A stretch of DNA of 64,000 nucleotides from Anaeramoeba flamelloides (taxonomy: Eukaryota; Metamonada; Anaeramoebidae): assembly GCA_027625915.1 (NCBI GenBank), contig JANTQA010000010.1, positions 1,302,001 through 1,366,000 of the forward strand, in the 5' to 3' direction. Numbering within the stretch: position 1 is the first letter of the stretch; each line of letters begins with the position of its first letter. This document shows positions 50,477-62,719 of the stretch, piece after piece. A model generated the notes under the pieces. It was given only the letters and a program-made list of their open reading frames with translations, was not told the DNA's origin and made no database searches. The position numbers were made by a program, and so were the translations under genes.

Positions 50477-51711
50477 TTCATTTGGATCACAATCAATTTA
50501 CAATAAATTTTTTTAATGTTTTGGAATTTCCATAATTTTTCAATCTCATCGTCAAACGCAAATATTTGTGTGTTAAAAAATAGAGTTTTTTGAATACTTT
50601 AATATTTTTCTTGTGTTCCAATTAAATTTCATTTGATAAAATTAAGGATTATCAAAATTATATGATCTCTCAGGATTGAAATGCGATATATTTGAAAATA
50701 AAAATGTTTTAAAAGTTTAGTGAATTAAAGGAATATCCGAAATTTGGGTTGAGTGAGAACTGAAATCCTGGTTAACAAAAATGATTTCACAGTTTGTTAA
50801 TTAAAGACATTCAAAAAATTGCATTTTTGTTATTGGTTTTTTTTTGAAAATTCAAAACATTTATCAATCACATACTTTTCTGAAATTTTCGTAAACAAAG
50901 TATGTGAAAAAATAAAATCGATTTTTTTTACCTCTTACTTCACTTCCTTTCCACTTTATCTGAAAATATCTTTATGCCATAGCACTAAACTCTATTATAT
51001 TTAAAAAGAAACTGATTGGACCTATTATAAGAGGATTTTGATTTTTAAACCTTTTTCAAGTTTAAATTTTGAATCTTCCAAAATAATCGATTCTCGATTT
51101 GGGAAAAGATTTTCAAATTTTAAATTTTAATCAACATTCTTTGAGGTCAATAAATGTGTTGTTAGTCATAAAAGTAATATTTGTTGGATATAGATTTTTT
51201 TTAATCAGGGGGTGGAATTCAAAGGAAATTTTACAGTTTGTTAAATAAACCGTGTTCACTTTCCTTTTTTGTGTTTTTTAAAAATTATCTGTATTATTTT
51301 TGGAAATAACTGTTTTTTTTTTTTTTTTTTAACGTTTTCTTTTGTTCTTTAGCTGTGGTTTTTGGTTTTTATTTTGTGTTTAATGAAAAATATAGTTCAG
51401 TAGAGCTATAATTTCAAATAAAAAAATATTCAACAAAAGATCAAATAATCAAACTGTTTTTCTACAACCCTCACTTCCAATCCCCACATAAGAGAGCTCT
51501 AATTCAACCAAATTTCAAAAAATAAAGACCAAAATCACAAACAGCCAAATCTTACAATTTGAATAAACACAAAAAAAAAACAATAAAAAGGATAAAAAGA
51601 GTTTCTTAAAAACTTTTTTACTGGGATCTCCACATGTTGATAAAATGAGATCTTAATTGTTCAAAGTTTTTTGAAAAATAAATGAAAAAAAAAATTTCAA
51701 ATTCAGGTACA

Positions 51712-52130
51712 TAGTGCCCCACTCTTCCGAGTCGTCGAATGCCAATTTATTAATCACAGTTTGTGGAATCTTTATTTATTACTGACGATCTTTCTATTGG
51801 GTTTTTACTCCTCCTGTTTCAGGAGGTCGATAATTTTTAATTTGGACATGAAAAAGATATAATATTTTTTTTCTTTAATATTTTAATTATTTTTCTTCTT
51901 CTCTTTTTTATTTTTTAAATATTCTTTGATTACTCATTTCTCACAATAAATAAATGAAAAAATAAATTTCATTTTGTTTTCCTTACCTTCCCACCTTTCG
52001 TCAATTGTCTTCAAATTATCTCTTAAAATTGGATGACGTTATTTATTTATTTGGTTCTCTTTTTTTGTCTATCTTGGATGATATAGGAATCCCTCGGTGA
52101 AGCAATATTTGATATTAAATCAAAAGTTAA
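51712..52130. other. compositionally distinct island, possible small exons or RNA gene
   Basis: This stretch is clearly less AT-rich than the several kilobases around it. On the plus strand it reads YIVPHSSESSNANLLIT after a TTCAG, then GT...TACTGAC...TACTCCTCCTGTTTCAG, which looks like a small intron with branch site and pyrimidine tract. Further on, after GATATAG, ESLGEAIFDIKSKVN is followed by TAG. On the minus strand other short open pieces exist (IPQTVINKLAFDDSEEWGT, DNLKTIDERWE before GTAAGG). A perfect hairpin CCTCCTG-TTT-CAGGAGG lies at about 51810-51827. I cannot choose between a multi-exon small gene and a structured RNA. Confidence 0.3.
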
Positions 52131-52675
52131 TTAGCTGGTATTTTATCTGAGTAAAATTCTACCAAAAAATGCCCAAGTACCAAATCATCTGAAAATTAAT
52201 TCTTTTGGAGACAATTTTCATAATGATAGTAAAATTTAATCTCTAAAAAGATCAATTTTCATTGATTATCTAAAGATCATTCAATTTTCTTTCAATTGGA
52301 AGAAATAATATATTAGAAAACTTTGAAATTAAAATTGCTTTTATGGGTTGGAGAATGTATCATTATTGTCAAAACAGACACCCCTTTTAAAAATAAAAAT
52401 ACCCTTGAAAACTTTTCATTTCAACAACATATAATAAAAAGAAAACAACCGAAAAAGTCGGAAAACAACATTTTCGAACATTTTTTTAAAAAAATATCAA
52501 GAAAAGTTTGAAAAAAAATCTATATTGAAGTCAAAGCTACTTACTGTACAAACTGTACTCCAAAAAAACCTCAAATTTCAATGAAAATAATGAAAAATGG
52601 AAAATGTTATTCAATGAAAAGATAAACACAAACACAAAATTTAGTGTTCTTTTTGTTTTTTGGTTCTTGTTTGAA

Positions 52676-52679
<4 letters not shown>

Positions 52680-52708
<29 letters not shown>
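52680..52708. repeat. (TA)n microsatellite
   Basis: About 14 TA units inside a meaningless open frame. Confidence 0.9.
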
Positions 52709-52711
<3 letters not shown>

Positions 52712-53278
52712 GCAAATTTAGAGAAAAAAAAAAGTTACATTCTTTGCCCCCCTTTTAAGTATATTCTTATATTCCTATTAGAAATTGTTATTTTACATTT
52801 GAAATAACAAAAATTTATTTATATCTTTCTCTTATTTTGTATTAATTTAAACTTTAATTGAATCTTTGTGAAAAAACAAAATACAATTTTTTAATGAATT
52901 CTATAAGAAATATCAAATTGAAATAATTCATTAATTGAAATTTTAACAATTATTTATCATTTTTCATTATCACAAAAAGAAAAAATAAATAATTATCACT
53001 TAATACAAATAAACAAATAGTGTCTTAAAAATTTTGGAGATCACAATAATAAAAGATTTTTTTCAAAAAAAATTAAATATATGCTAATTTTTCACTTTTT
53101 GATAACTTCAATTATAATAAACACTATTGGTTAATAATAAATCTCGGATCAAAAATTATTTTTAAAGGTATTTTTTGATTTAAGTTGGAAAATCAAATTT
53201 TCCAGTATAGATTTTTTTCAAATTTAATAGTAAAAAATTCAAAAATTTTATTTTGCTGTTAAGAAGTTATAATAATTT

Positions 53279-53815
53279 ATTAAACATTTTTCAGTCAAAA
53301 TAGTCAAGTTTTAATGGGTGAATTAGATATTTTTATAGGTTTTGAATGGATATTAAAAGGGAGAATTTAATTTTGAAAATTTAAAATTTGAAACCATTTT
53401 TTCACATTTTTGACTTTTTTTTTATTATTTTTTTTTTAAACATAATTCATTTGCAAATTTTTATTATTGTAAGATCGGTATTCACTTAGTAAAAATATAT
53501 TATTCTACTGTTATTGAAATGGTAAAAATGATTGTAGATACATAATTTTGATTTCTAATACAATTTTTATTTGATCTTCAATAGGAGATCAAAATGAACA
53601 TTGTTATTCTTCTCAATAGAGAACCTAGGAATTTGGTTTTTGAAATTTTTAAGAAAAATCTATTGTTTTATTAATTTGACTTTCGGAATGATACCGACAA
53701 TCCTTTGATGTTTATTATTCTACTTATTTCACATTTAATATTCAAAGGTCTTTTTTAAAAAATATTTGATATTTGAAAAAAATCCTCGGAACCTTTGACT
53801 GAAACAAAGTATACT
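53279..53815. mobile_element. family B inverted-repeat element, copy 4 (about 537 bp)
   Basis: The left end ATTTTTCAGTCAAAATAGTC and right end (inverted TTTGTTTCAGTCAAAGGTTC) are of family B type, and the interior aligns with 22465-23180 (for example GGATATTAAAAGGGAGAATT, and TCAATAGAGAACCTAGGAAT for the right half). The central palindrome of the longer copies is missing, so this is an internally deleted, older copy. Confidence 0.65.
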
Positions 53816-54059
53816 TAAAAAAATTTTAAATCTAATAATTTTTTTCAAAAGGATAACAAATTATTTTGTTTATTGAAGATTTATTTATTGATTTGAATTG
53901 AAAAAAATATTTTTTTTTTACTTTTTCATAAGGTTTTTTTTAATTTTTGAAATAAACAGAAAATTTTATAAAATTTTTGTTTATTTCTGAAATAAAAAAT
54001 AAACGCTGTTAGGTTTTCCAAAATTTAAAATAATTGAGTAAAATATTGGATAAATATCT

Positions 54060-54370
54060 ACACTTTTGAATTCTGGAAAACCTAGGCCCCACTACAGTAC
54101 TCTATGACACTCTACGGACACTTTTGTTTCTTTTGTTTTTATTGAAATTAAAAAAATCAGTTAAATCTTTGATTTTACGCTACACTTTTGAATTATAAAA
54201 AACCTAGGCACTTGACAGCACTTTAAGTTACTTAATGTACACTTTCATAAAGATTTTTTAATTTTTGAAATAAAAAGAAAATATCAAAAATTTTATTTTT
54301 ATTTCTTAAACTAAAAAAAATCTAGATACTTGAAAGCAATTTAAGGTACTTTACCGACACTTTCGTTATG
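54060..54370. repeat. degenerate tandem repeat, three units of about 120 bases
   Basis: Three units share AACCTAGGC(C)CC..., a GACA/ACTTTAAG middle and a TACGGACACTTT-like end. They start near 54079, 54200 and 54305 and diverge considerably. A related string occurs inverted near 27485-27525. Confidence 0.55.
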
Positions 54371-55390
54371 TTTTCCAGTATTTTAAAGAATATAGTAAAC
54401 TAGTCAATTTTGCTTGAGTATTATTTTTCATTGTGTAAAAACTAATGCAAGGGATATTTATCATCAGTTATTTTTTGTCCTTATTTGAGATTTTTTAGAT
54501 ATAGGAGAGACTTTTCAAAACTTTTAGTTATTCTCAATCAAAGTAAAATATCTCCAAGTTGAATTAAACTGAAATTCATTCATAATTTTATTTAATTTTT
54601 TTTACTCAAATAATAGTTCTTTTATCTTGACGAGAGACTTTTCTATAAAGGTATTAGAACTAAAAACAATAAATATAATAATTTCATGAATTTGGAGTTC
54701 TTTAATTTAGTTTATATTGTGAATAAATTTTATTTTTATAATGATTAAAGATTTGTGAAAATGATATTTTTGTCTAACTTTTGAATTTGATATTTTATTT
54801 TTTCTTACTAGTGATAGGCCCACTAAAAAATGTATTGTTAAATTTGTTGAAATTCGATTATGAATATTAATATCTAAAAGGATGAGATATCATCAACTAA
54901 TTATATTCGAGTTCTTCTTTTTAAAACAACTCAACTATAACATAGTATCAACCATTCAAAAAAATATTTCGGTCAAACGAGACAGTTTACATAATTCAAA
55001 AATTAAACAAAAAAAAAAAAAAAAAAAGATGAAAAAATGATTGTTATATTTTTCAAAAAACAAAATTATTTTCAATGTGGATGAAATTGTATTATTGTTA
55101 TTCTTTTAATTGTTTTAACTGTGTAAAAAAATTGAATTTTAGTTGATATAACTTTATTTTAATTTTGACTATTCAGCTAATTAATAAAAATAAAAATTGT
55201 TAAAAATAATTTAAAACAGAAAAGATCTCAAGTTAAAAATTACATTACAAACAAAAAATTTAAATTCTTTTGGTTGTGGGGTTTTATTTAATAATCAAAA
55301 ATAAGATAAAAAAACAAAAATTAGGAAAGGGGTGAAAAAGGGAGGCCAAAAGAGATTATATGTATAAATTTAATATCTCTAAGTGGCTAT

Positions 55391-57570
55391 TTATTTATAT
55401 AAAACCATCACGGCAGCATTTAAAAGATCTGCTTCCTTAAGAGTTTGAGTGTCATTATTTAAGGGTTTTCTTGGAAATGACGACATTAACGTAAAATTAT
55501 TTTTGTTTAGTTTAATTGAAGATAATTTAACAATTTCTCTTATTTTCTGAATTGGGTCGGATTGGTTCAGTTTTAACCTAAGCTTATCTCCATCGGGTAA
55601 TCTGATTTGAATGGTTGTTGAAGGTAGGTTTTCATTCATTGTCATTAATTTTTCTCTTTCCTGATGTAATTCATTTAATGTTTTTTGTTTTTTTTCTTCA
55701 TCTTTCATTGAGCCTAATTTATTTCCTAATTGTTTTTTAGGAATTAACTGTTCATTTATTAAGTTATTTAAAACATTAATGTTGACCGTGCCCAATCTAT
55801 TCCCGTTTAATCCAAATTTAGTTTCTTTTTCTTGAATAAATTGATCATTTTCATTTTCATTTTCATTTTCATTTTCATTTTCGTTTTGATTATTTTTTGT
55901 TTCAATTTCTTTTTTATCTTCAGTTTTTTGTTCATCTTCGTCCTCATTATCATTTTTTTTTTCTTGTACTTGTTGATTTTGTTCATTTTTTTGTTTATTT
56001 TCTTCTACTTTTTTATCATCTTTTTCATCATCGCTTTCATCATCTTTAATTGATCCTAATCTATTTCCTAATGGTTTTTTTGGAATATTTTCTTCTTTTT
56101 TCAAATCATTGGAATTGTTATCATTTATCGTTCCAAGCCTATTGCCCGAATATGTAGTTTTAACTGATTCATTTCTAACATACTTATTTTTTTGTTGATC
56201 TTGATTTGGATTTATTCCTTTTTCTTCATTATTAGATTTTGAATTTAATTTATTTCCGCCTCCTCCAAAATAATTAGATTTGGTTTGTGGGAAATAAAAT
56301 TTGTTTCGACGATTAATAAAAGTTAAATTTATGCTAAGTGGTTCATTAGGATCTTCTCCAATTTTTTCAGCAGGAATATAACCCTTTTCAAGCATCCTTA
56401 ATAATTTAAGGCTTTCTTCATCTTCATATTCAAGAAATTCATCTTCATTAATTGTCCAACCATTATCATAAAAAGTGATCTTCACATCAACTTCTTTATC
56501 ATCCAGGAATTGATTAAATAATTCTTCTGGATCAAAGTCATTATCAATATCGTCTTCTATTGCTTCTTGATCTTCATTTTCCTTTTCTTCTTCAATGATG
56601 TTTTCAACATTTTTTTCTTTTTCTAGATCATTTTCTTTCATACCTTCACCTTCCTTTTCTTGTTTTTCTTCTTTTTCTTCATTTTCTTCTATTTCTTGGT
56701 TTTCTTTTTCTTCTTCAATGATGTTTTCAACATTTTTTTCTTCCTTTGGTTTATTTAATTCTTCTTGTTCTTCTGTTTTTTCTTTATTTTCTTTATTTTC
56801 TTCGATTTCTTTTTCTTCATCAATTATGTTTTCAACATTTTTTTCTTCCTTTGATTTATTTAATTCTGTGTCAGTACCTTTTTCTTTCTTTTCTTCTTCT
56901 TGTTCTTCATTTTCATTTTCATTTTCTTTTTCTTCTTCAAAGATGTTTTCAACATTTTTTTCTTCCTTTGATTTATTTAATTCTTCTTGTTGTTGATTGT
57001 TTTTGTCTTCTGTCTTTTCTTTATTTTCATTTTAATTTCTTTTTTTTCTTCATCTCCTTCCTTTTCTTGTTTATTCTCAATTTTTTTCTCAGATTGGTTT
57101 TCTTTATTTTTATCAATTTCCTTTTTATTTTCATCATCATCCTCATCATCGTCGTCGTAGTGTTTCATTTTCCCTAAACTAACTCCTCCACTGCCTCCCC
57201 AATAATTGGTTTCTTTTTTTTTCCCTGTCAATTTGTCCCACTCTGCCTTTCTTTTTTTTAATTCCTCTTCTTGTTTTTTTTTAATCTTTTCGTTTCTTAA
57301 AATCCTATCTGCTAATCCTTCACCAGAATCTTGAGATGGTTGGTAATACTCAATACCAGAAGCACCTCCACCAGCATAAAATGATTGCCCCTTTTTTGAA
57401 CTGTTCTTTGGAACAAGATCTGAAATTGAAAAAACTTTGCGTTGCTTACTGAGTAAGTATTCTGTAATGGCGGCCTGAACATTCTTTTTATTTTTAGAAA
57501 TATAGTATTTTGCAGTGTTAACATCGCTTCCAGTTACTTGTTGAAAATGATTAACATCATTGTTGGACAT
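55391..57570 (-). CDS. NSFL1C: p47/NSFL1C homologue, p97/VCP adaptor (UBA-SEP-UBX)
   Basis: Minus strand, about 726 codons. The N-terminal UBA reads VNHFQQVTGSDVNTAKYYIS; then SHP-like boxes YWGGSGGVSLG and YFGGGGNKL that would contact p97; the SEP domain DVKITFYDNGWTINEDEFLE to LSINLTFINRRNKFYF; and a C-terminal UBX TIQIRLPDGDKLRLKL with FPRKPL, the Phe-Pro-Arg loop that binds p97. p47 guides p97 in membrane fusion and ubiquitin handling. It is about twice the usual 370 residues: an acidic insert of four tandem repeats built on EEKNVENIIEEEKEN lies between UBA and SEP, and four GN(R/K)LG(T/S) blocks lie between SEP and UBX. The frame shifts once in the T-run at 57030-57033 (plus strand); one more base there would keep a single frame. 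Given the homopolymer this is most likely an assembly error, otherwise a disabling change. Ends TAA. Confidence 0.88.
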
Positions 57571-59184
57571 GGTATATAATTAAAAAGAAAATAGTGACAA
57601 TTTTGTCAAAAGCCAAACTATTGGGGCTATTAAAAAAAATAAAAAATGTACAAAATTCTTTCACAAAAAAGCTGACTTTTACAAAGTTTTTCACCCTTTT
57701 AATGTGTTTGGAAAACGCCAAAGCTTTGTAAAGGGATTGTGGTTTTTTGTAATGTTGTTTGGTTTCAAATATAAATTTGAAACAATAGATCTCTTTTTGT
57801 GTGACTTTTTGATCGATAATTTGAGAAAATAATTCCTACTCCTTTTCATATGAATCATTCTGTATAAAACTAAAGATTTTGTATGTTTGATTTTGGTTTT
57901 GATTAAATTTCTTTTGATTTCTTTAAAAACTCTGTTTTTTAAGTCTCAAATGAGATATTTAGTAAGTGGATAAATTTATAAAATTTTGAGTTCCTCCAAG
58001 TTTGTGATAGATTGAATATATTCAAACCATTTATTAACTGAATAAATTAAGACTTAAATCAATAGGAGAGTTGTTATATTTCCAACCGTAATTAATTTGT
58101 CAAGCAATTAAAAAATGTAAATTCAATAAAATGAAAAAATTGAGCAAGAAAAAATAAATATAAAAATTGTTTACTTATTTATCTATTTTTATAATATTTA
58201 ATTACATTATTTCTAACTTTAATTCATTTAATTTTTTTTATTCATTTTAAAAATATATTTTGTTTGTAAAATTTTTGATAAACAAATGAAATTTTATTCA
58301 GAAAAGAATTTTCAAAAATACATTTAAATTTAGCTTTTTGGTTATTTCATTGAATTTAGATTATTGTTTAAGAAAATTTGATTTTTTTGAATATTTTTCA
58401 CAAAATTGATTTATTGGATGGATTTCTTTGATTCTAAAATAAAAATATTTCCATCAAATATTAAACTGGAAATAATTCCAAGTTCTACTTGTATTTTTTC
58501 ACTTATTTTCTTTTACTTTGGGTTGAATCTTTTGTAAGTGTTTTTTTGATTTGGTGAATTTAATCCTTTTATTTTAATATTTAATTCAATTTTCTATATT
58601 TTGACTTCATTTGTAAAAAATATTTGAAATAATAATTTGAAAAATAAATTTGTGAAAAAATTTTTTGAAAAATAATAAATAAATAAGTAATGTTGCCAGA
58701 AATCGAAATTTATAACTTTTTTGGATTCATACAAACTAAGAAGGATAAAAAAAAAATCTTCGAAAATAGGCTTTTATCTATTATTTTTTTTTTTTTCATT
58801 CTTGATTTAAAAAAAATTTATAAGTGAAGTTGATATTTCTTCTTCTGTTGTTCAAAAAAGGAAGCAATTTTTTAACAAAAAATTATTTTGGTTCCATTTT
58901 TTTGGTTTGTTCTTTGATTAATTACACCTTTTCACAATAAAAAAAAGTTTGAGATTGAAAAAAAAGTATAATAAAACGAAAAAATGTATAAAAAAAGTTT
59001 CAAAAATTGAAAAAAAAATTATTAATAAGATTTTATAAAATTCTTAACTAAATTCTTGAGATTATTATTATTTTTTTTATTTACTATTTATAGCTTTTCA
59101 CAATTCTTATAATCTCATTTATTTGAATAGTGATTATCAATTAATCGAAAAAAACATCAACAAAAATAATAAAAAGTCTCTCTC

Positions 59185-59379
59185 ATGAAAAAGCATCACA
59201 AGAACTTCAATCGGATACTTCAAAATTGGTTAGTAAAAGAAGAAAAAGAAAATGAAGACAAAGTTCTTTCCGATTTTGAATTCAAATTCAAATTCAACTT
59301 GGATAAAATAGTTTGTCATTTAAAGTTCAAAGTGTACTACTTTAACAGATTTGAAGTTCCTGATATTAATTTCAATTGA
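59185..59379 (+). CDS. possible small protein or first exon, 64 codons
   Basis: A true ATG opens MKKHHKNFNRILQNWLVKEE, then KENEDKVLSDFEF and an alternating Phe/Lys stretch, ending VPDINFN and TGA. Base composition is less AT-rich than the flanks, and the leader is A-rich. A GTTAGT after QNW could be a donor. No family is recognised. The inverted-repeat element starts 68 bases downstream. Confidence 0.35.
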   Translation: MKKHHKNFNRILQNWLVKEEKENEDKVLSDFEFKFKFNLDKIVCHLKFKVYYFNRFEVPDINFN

Positions 59380-59446
59380 ATGTTTTTTTTTTTTTTTGAT
59401 TGAGAAATATAATTATTCTAATTTCTAGATGAACTGTTTGAATTTA

Positions 59447-59888
59447 CAGTTTGGAAAAAAAGTTCAATACAATTTTTAATTGGAAACCTTTATAGAGTCA
59501 AATAAATCACATAAAATGAAAAAGAAAGCTAATTTCTAAAAGAAAAAATAAATAATCTAAGACAAAAAGGAAGAATTCAACCAAATATCATTTTTTATAA
59601 TCCAATCTAAAAATAAGGGTTTTAATTTTGTTTATCAATTATAAAAAATTTGTTCAAAAAATTGAATATTTTTGAGATCTCTAAAACCACCCTATCATAT
59701 TGCTGATCATCAAGGAGATTGAAATTGGTTTTGTTGGGTTGATTGAAAATAATATAATGAGTTATTCTTTGAAGTTGAATTATTTCTTCTATTAATTTAT
59801 TTTACTTTTATTTTTCAGGTTCTATGATTTCTTTGACTCTATAAAGGTTTCAAATTAAAAATCGTGTTGAACTTTTTTTCCCAAACTG
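59447..59888. mobile_element. MITE-like element with 60-bp inverted repeats (442 bp)
   Basis: The left end CAGTTTGGAAAAAAAGTTCA and the inverted right end CAGTTTGGGAAAAAAAGTTC match, and similarity extends through CCTTTATAGAGTCAAA on both sides. A TA precedes the left end. It is non-coding. The CAGT start recalls the family A and foldback elements. Confidence 0.75.
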
Positions 59889-60193
59889 CTAAACAAATTA
59901 TTGAAAAGGGTATTTTCAAGACAGAAAAAGATTTAATTTTAAGAGTGATAAACAATAACTGTTTTCAAAATTTTTAAAATAATTTATTTTTAAAAAATAA
60001 CAAAATATTTCTTATTAGAGAATTAATTTTTATAAATGAAAAAAATGAAGAGATGAAAAAAATATGATTACGAGAAAAGGAAAATAAAATAAAATAAAAA
60101 AATAATTACTAAATAATAAGATAAATCACAAATATTAATTAATAATATTAAAAAATAAATTGTTAGAAAAATGAAAAATGAAATAAAGTTAAT

Positions 60194-62719
60194 TTAAATT
60201 ATTTCGGTCCTTTTTACTTTTCTAGGTTCTCTTTCTAAGCTTTTATTATATAATTCTTTTTTATCGGGATGTTCAATTTCATAAAATAATTTTTGTATTT
60301 GATAAATTGGATAAAAATTATATTCTTTTATTTTACAAGTTTCAATTTGAGAAATAACATTATAAATTAATTTTAATTTGGCAAAATTTATTAGCCCATC
60401 AACTTTATCTGGATGCCCATCAAAGATAAAAGTAAGGTCGGTTAAATACATCCCGATATGTGGCAAACAAGGCTTGGGCGCGTTTTTAATTGCTTCTTTC
60501 AGAACGGAATAATTCTGTAAACTATCTGTTAATTCTAATAATTCATCAAATATATTTTGGGATTGGCTTTGTAGTTCCCCCTTGGTGAATTTTAATCTAT
60601 TTACTGATGATTCTCTCAGCCCGGCAATTATCATCATTATTCCATCATAATTATTAATTTTTCTGAAATGTTTCCCTATTTTCAAAAATCTTGTCATTTT
60701 TTTAACTCGGTCTTTCAGTTTTAATGGATCAATAATTTGATTTGAAATATTCAACGAGATTTTGTTAAAATAGGAGATCATCGTTAAAATGTTTTTTGCT
60801 TTATGTTTTAATCTGTCTTTTGACCATGCCTGAGTTACTAATTCAGATGCCTTTAATTATTTAAAACGGATCACAGAAGAGGTAATAAAATAAAAGAAAT
60901 ATTTTGGATAAAATCAAACATTAAATATACATATATTCAAAAAAATTTTAAAGGTAATAAATAGAAAATAGAAAACAATTAAAAAATACAAAGTGGAAAA
61001 TAATTTACTCGACAATTCTTGAAAATTGAAAATCTTATTAGAGTTAATTGCCTTGCATATTCAATTACATCAACTTGAGATAATTCTAATTTTGGAGAAA
61101 AAATATTTTTTGGAAAGATTGGATCAGGTGGATTTTCTAATTTGGATTTCTTTCCATCATTTTTTCTCTCTAATCTTAATATTTTTAATAATAATTTTTT
61201 TGAGCTTGATTTATAATTATTTTTTACTTTTGTTACAATAAAATTTTTTATCATCGCCAATAATTGGGAGCTTAAATCTGAAAATGATTTTTCTATCCAA
61301 TCCTGTAAAAATAACAAGACATTTTTTTGAACAACATTTACCATTGTTTTATATTTTTCTTCTTCTTCTTTATTTTTAAATTCTTTTGGTATTAGAACTT
61401 CGAATCTTTGAATTAATTTGAAAAATAATTTTTCGGGAGTAATCCATTTTGGATATGTAATTAATATAGCTTCAATATATTTAATATCTATTTTTTTTTT
61501 TTTATGTTTTTTGTTTTTTTTTGATTTATGTTTTGTTTTTTTTGATTTATGTTTTTTTTTTTTTTGTTGTGTGTGTGTGATTAATAAAAAAAAAAAATAA
61601 TAAATAAAAAAGGAGATTTAGATGAAAAATATTATTTATATCTATAAATATATAAGCTATTTCCAAAAATGTGGGGCAACTATATTTTAGTTCATTTTTT
61701 TAAAACTCAATTCAAATGTTTCTATTTAAATATCCAAAATTTACATTCATCATTTATTGGTTCTTAATAAGAATCCAATTTGTTTGTTAGTATTACATGA
61801 CTTTAAATTATTAAAGTTTATTGATCGCGATTTTATAGGATGTTTTTTAAGGGGTGAAAATCACTATTTATGATTTTCTTTTTGATCGTAAAAATTGTTT
61901 GCCTAAGAGGTTTATTCTGGATAAAATTTTCAAATGGAATGGAAAACTTATAACTGAATTTTATTATTTAAAAAATTCTTTGTATCCTTTTCAAATATTG
62001 CCAATCTTTTATTGAAATTGGTTGTAAATTTTTTTTTTCAAAAAAAGAGCTAATTTTTTTTCTTGCATTTTTTAGAAATATTTTTATGAAAATATTTTGA
62101 AATAAATACCACGATACAGGACTGATCCAATTAGTATTAAAATTCCTCTTAATTTTATATTACCGGTTTTTAGGATCAAAACACTTAATAAAGAAAATAT
62201 TATCTGAAATGTAAAAAAATATTTTCACACTTTTTTGGAAATATCTCATATATATTAGGATTTTATTTAATAATAATTATAATAAAGAATTAAATATGAA
62301 ATTATTTTGCAAAAATTATTAAATTTTTTTTTTCAAAAAAGATTGTAAATAAGATTTACCTCTTGATTTAGTCATTGGTGTTGCATTTTCAATTAATTTG
62401 TTTATATTTGCATATTGTATTGATGTGAATAAATCGTTATACTTTTGATTATTGTTGTTGTTACTATTATTTGAATAAATAATGTTATTATTATTATCTT
62501 GTATTTGATTCCAGATATTAACATCAATTTCATTTTCATCTTCTAATCCCCTGACAGTTGTTTTATCCTGTGTGTTTCGTAGTTCATCAACTTCCAAATT
62601 CGGAAGATCAATATTACTTGAAAGCTCATCAACACTTAAATCCCACAATTTGCTTCCATTACGAAGCGCCAATAATAATAATGCAAAAACTGGGCTTATT
62701 CGAGATTTTGAAGGGATGT
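60194..62719 (-). CDS. Ras guanine nucleotide exchange factor (REM + CDC25 domains), 5' part missing
   Basis: Three exons join in phase on the minus strand: 62719-62360, 61487-61009 and 60850-60194 (ends TAA), about 499 residues visible. The REM (RasGEF_N) reads IQYANINKLIENATPMTKSR-DIKYIEA... then LITYPKWITPEKLFFKLIQR, split by the first intron. The CDC25 domain reads VDVIEYARQLTLIRFSIFKN, ASELVTQAWSKDRLKHKAKN, MMIIAGLRESSVNRLKF, PKPCLPHIGMYLTDLTFIFD (the conserved structural core), and NFYPIYQIQKLFYEIE near the end. It activates Ras-type GTPases by expelling GDP. Exon 1 starts after an ATAATAG acceptor at 62719 with two bases of a split codon, so at least one more exon lies to the right. 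The apparent start at 62672 is a TTG inside the exon. Ahead of REM is an Asn-rich linker. Confidence 0.9.

Larger units (their letters stand above)
49979..55390. other. 5.4-kb spacer with a GC-richer island and repeats
   Basis: Contents: eL19 3' region, a possible small ORF at 50264-50476, the unexplained island 51712-52130, a (TA)n tract at 52680-52708, a family B copy at 53279-53815 and a degenerate tandem repeat at 54060-54370. The p47 gene's 3' end adjoins at the right. Nothing else looks coding. Confidence 0.5.
57571..60193. other. spacer between p47 and RasGEF genes
   Basis: It contains the p47 promoter side (57571-57900), a possible small gene at 59185-59379 and an inverted-repeat element at 59447-59888. 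The rest is homopolymer-rich without coding character. Confidence 0.5.

Noticed and set aside
52070-52150. Box C/D snoRNA candidate (GGATGATA ... CTGAG)
   Set aside because: The C box does not match RTGATGA and no terminal stem is visible.
55832-57177. Plus-strand Phe/Ser-rich frames with apparent repeats
   Set aside because: They are the complement of the acidic repeats of p47.
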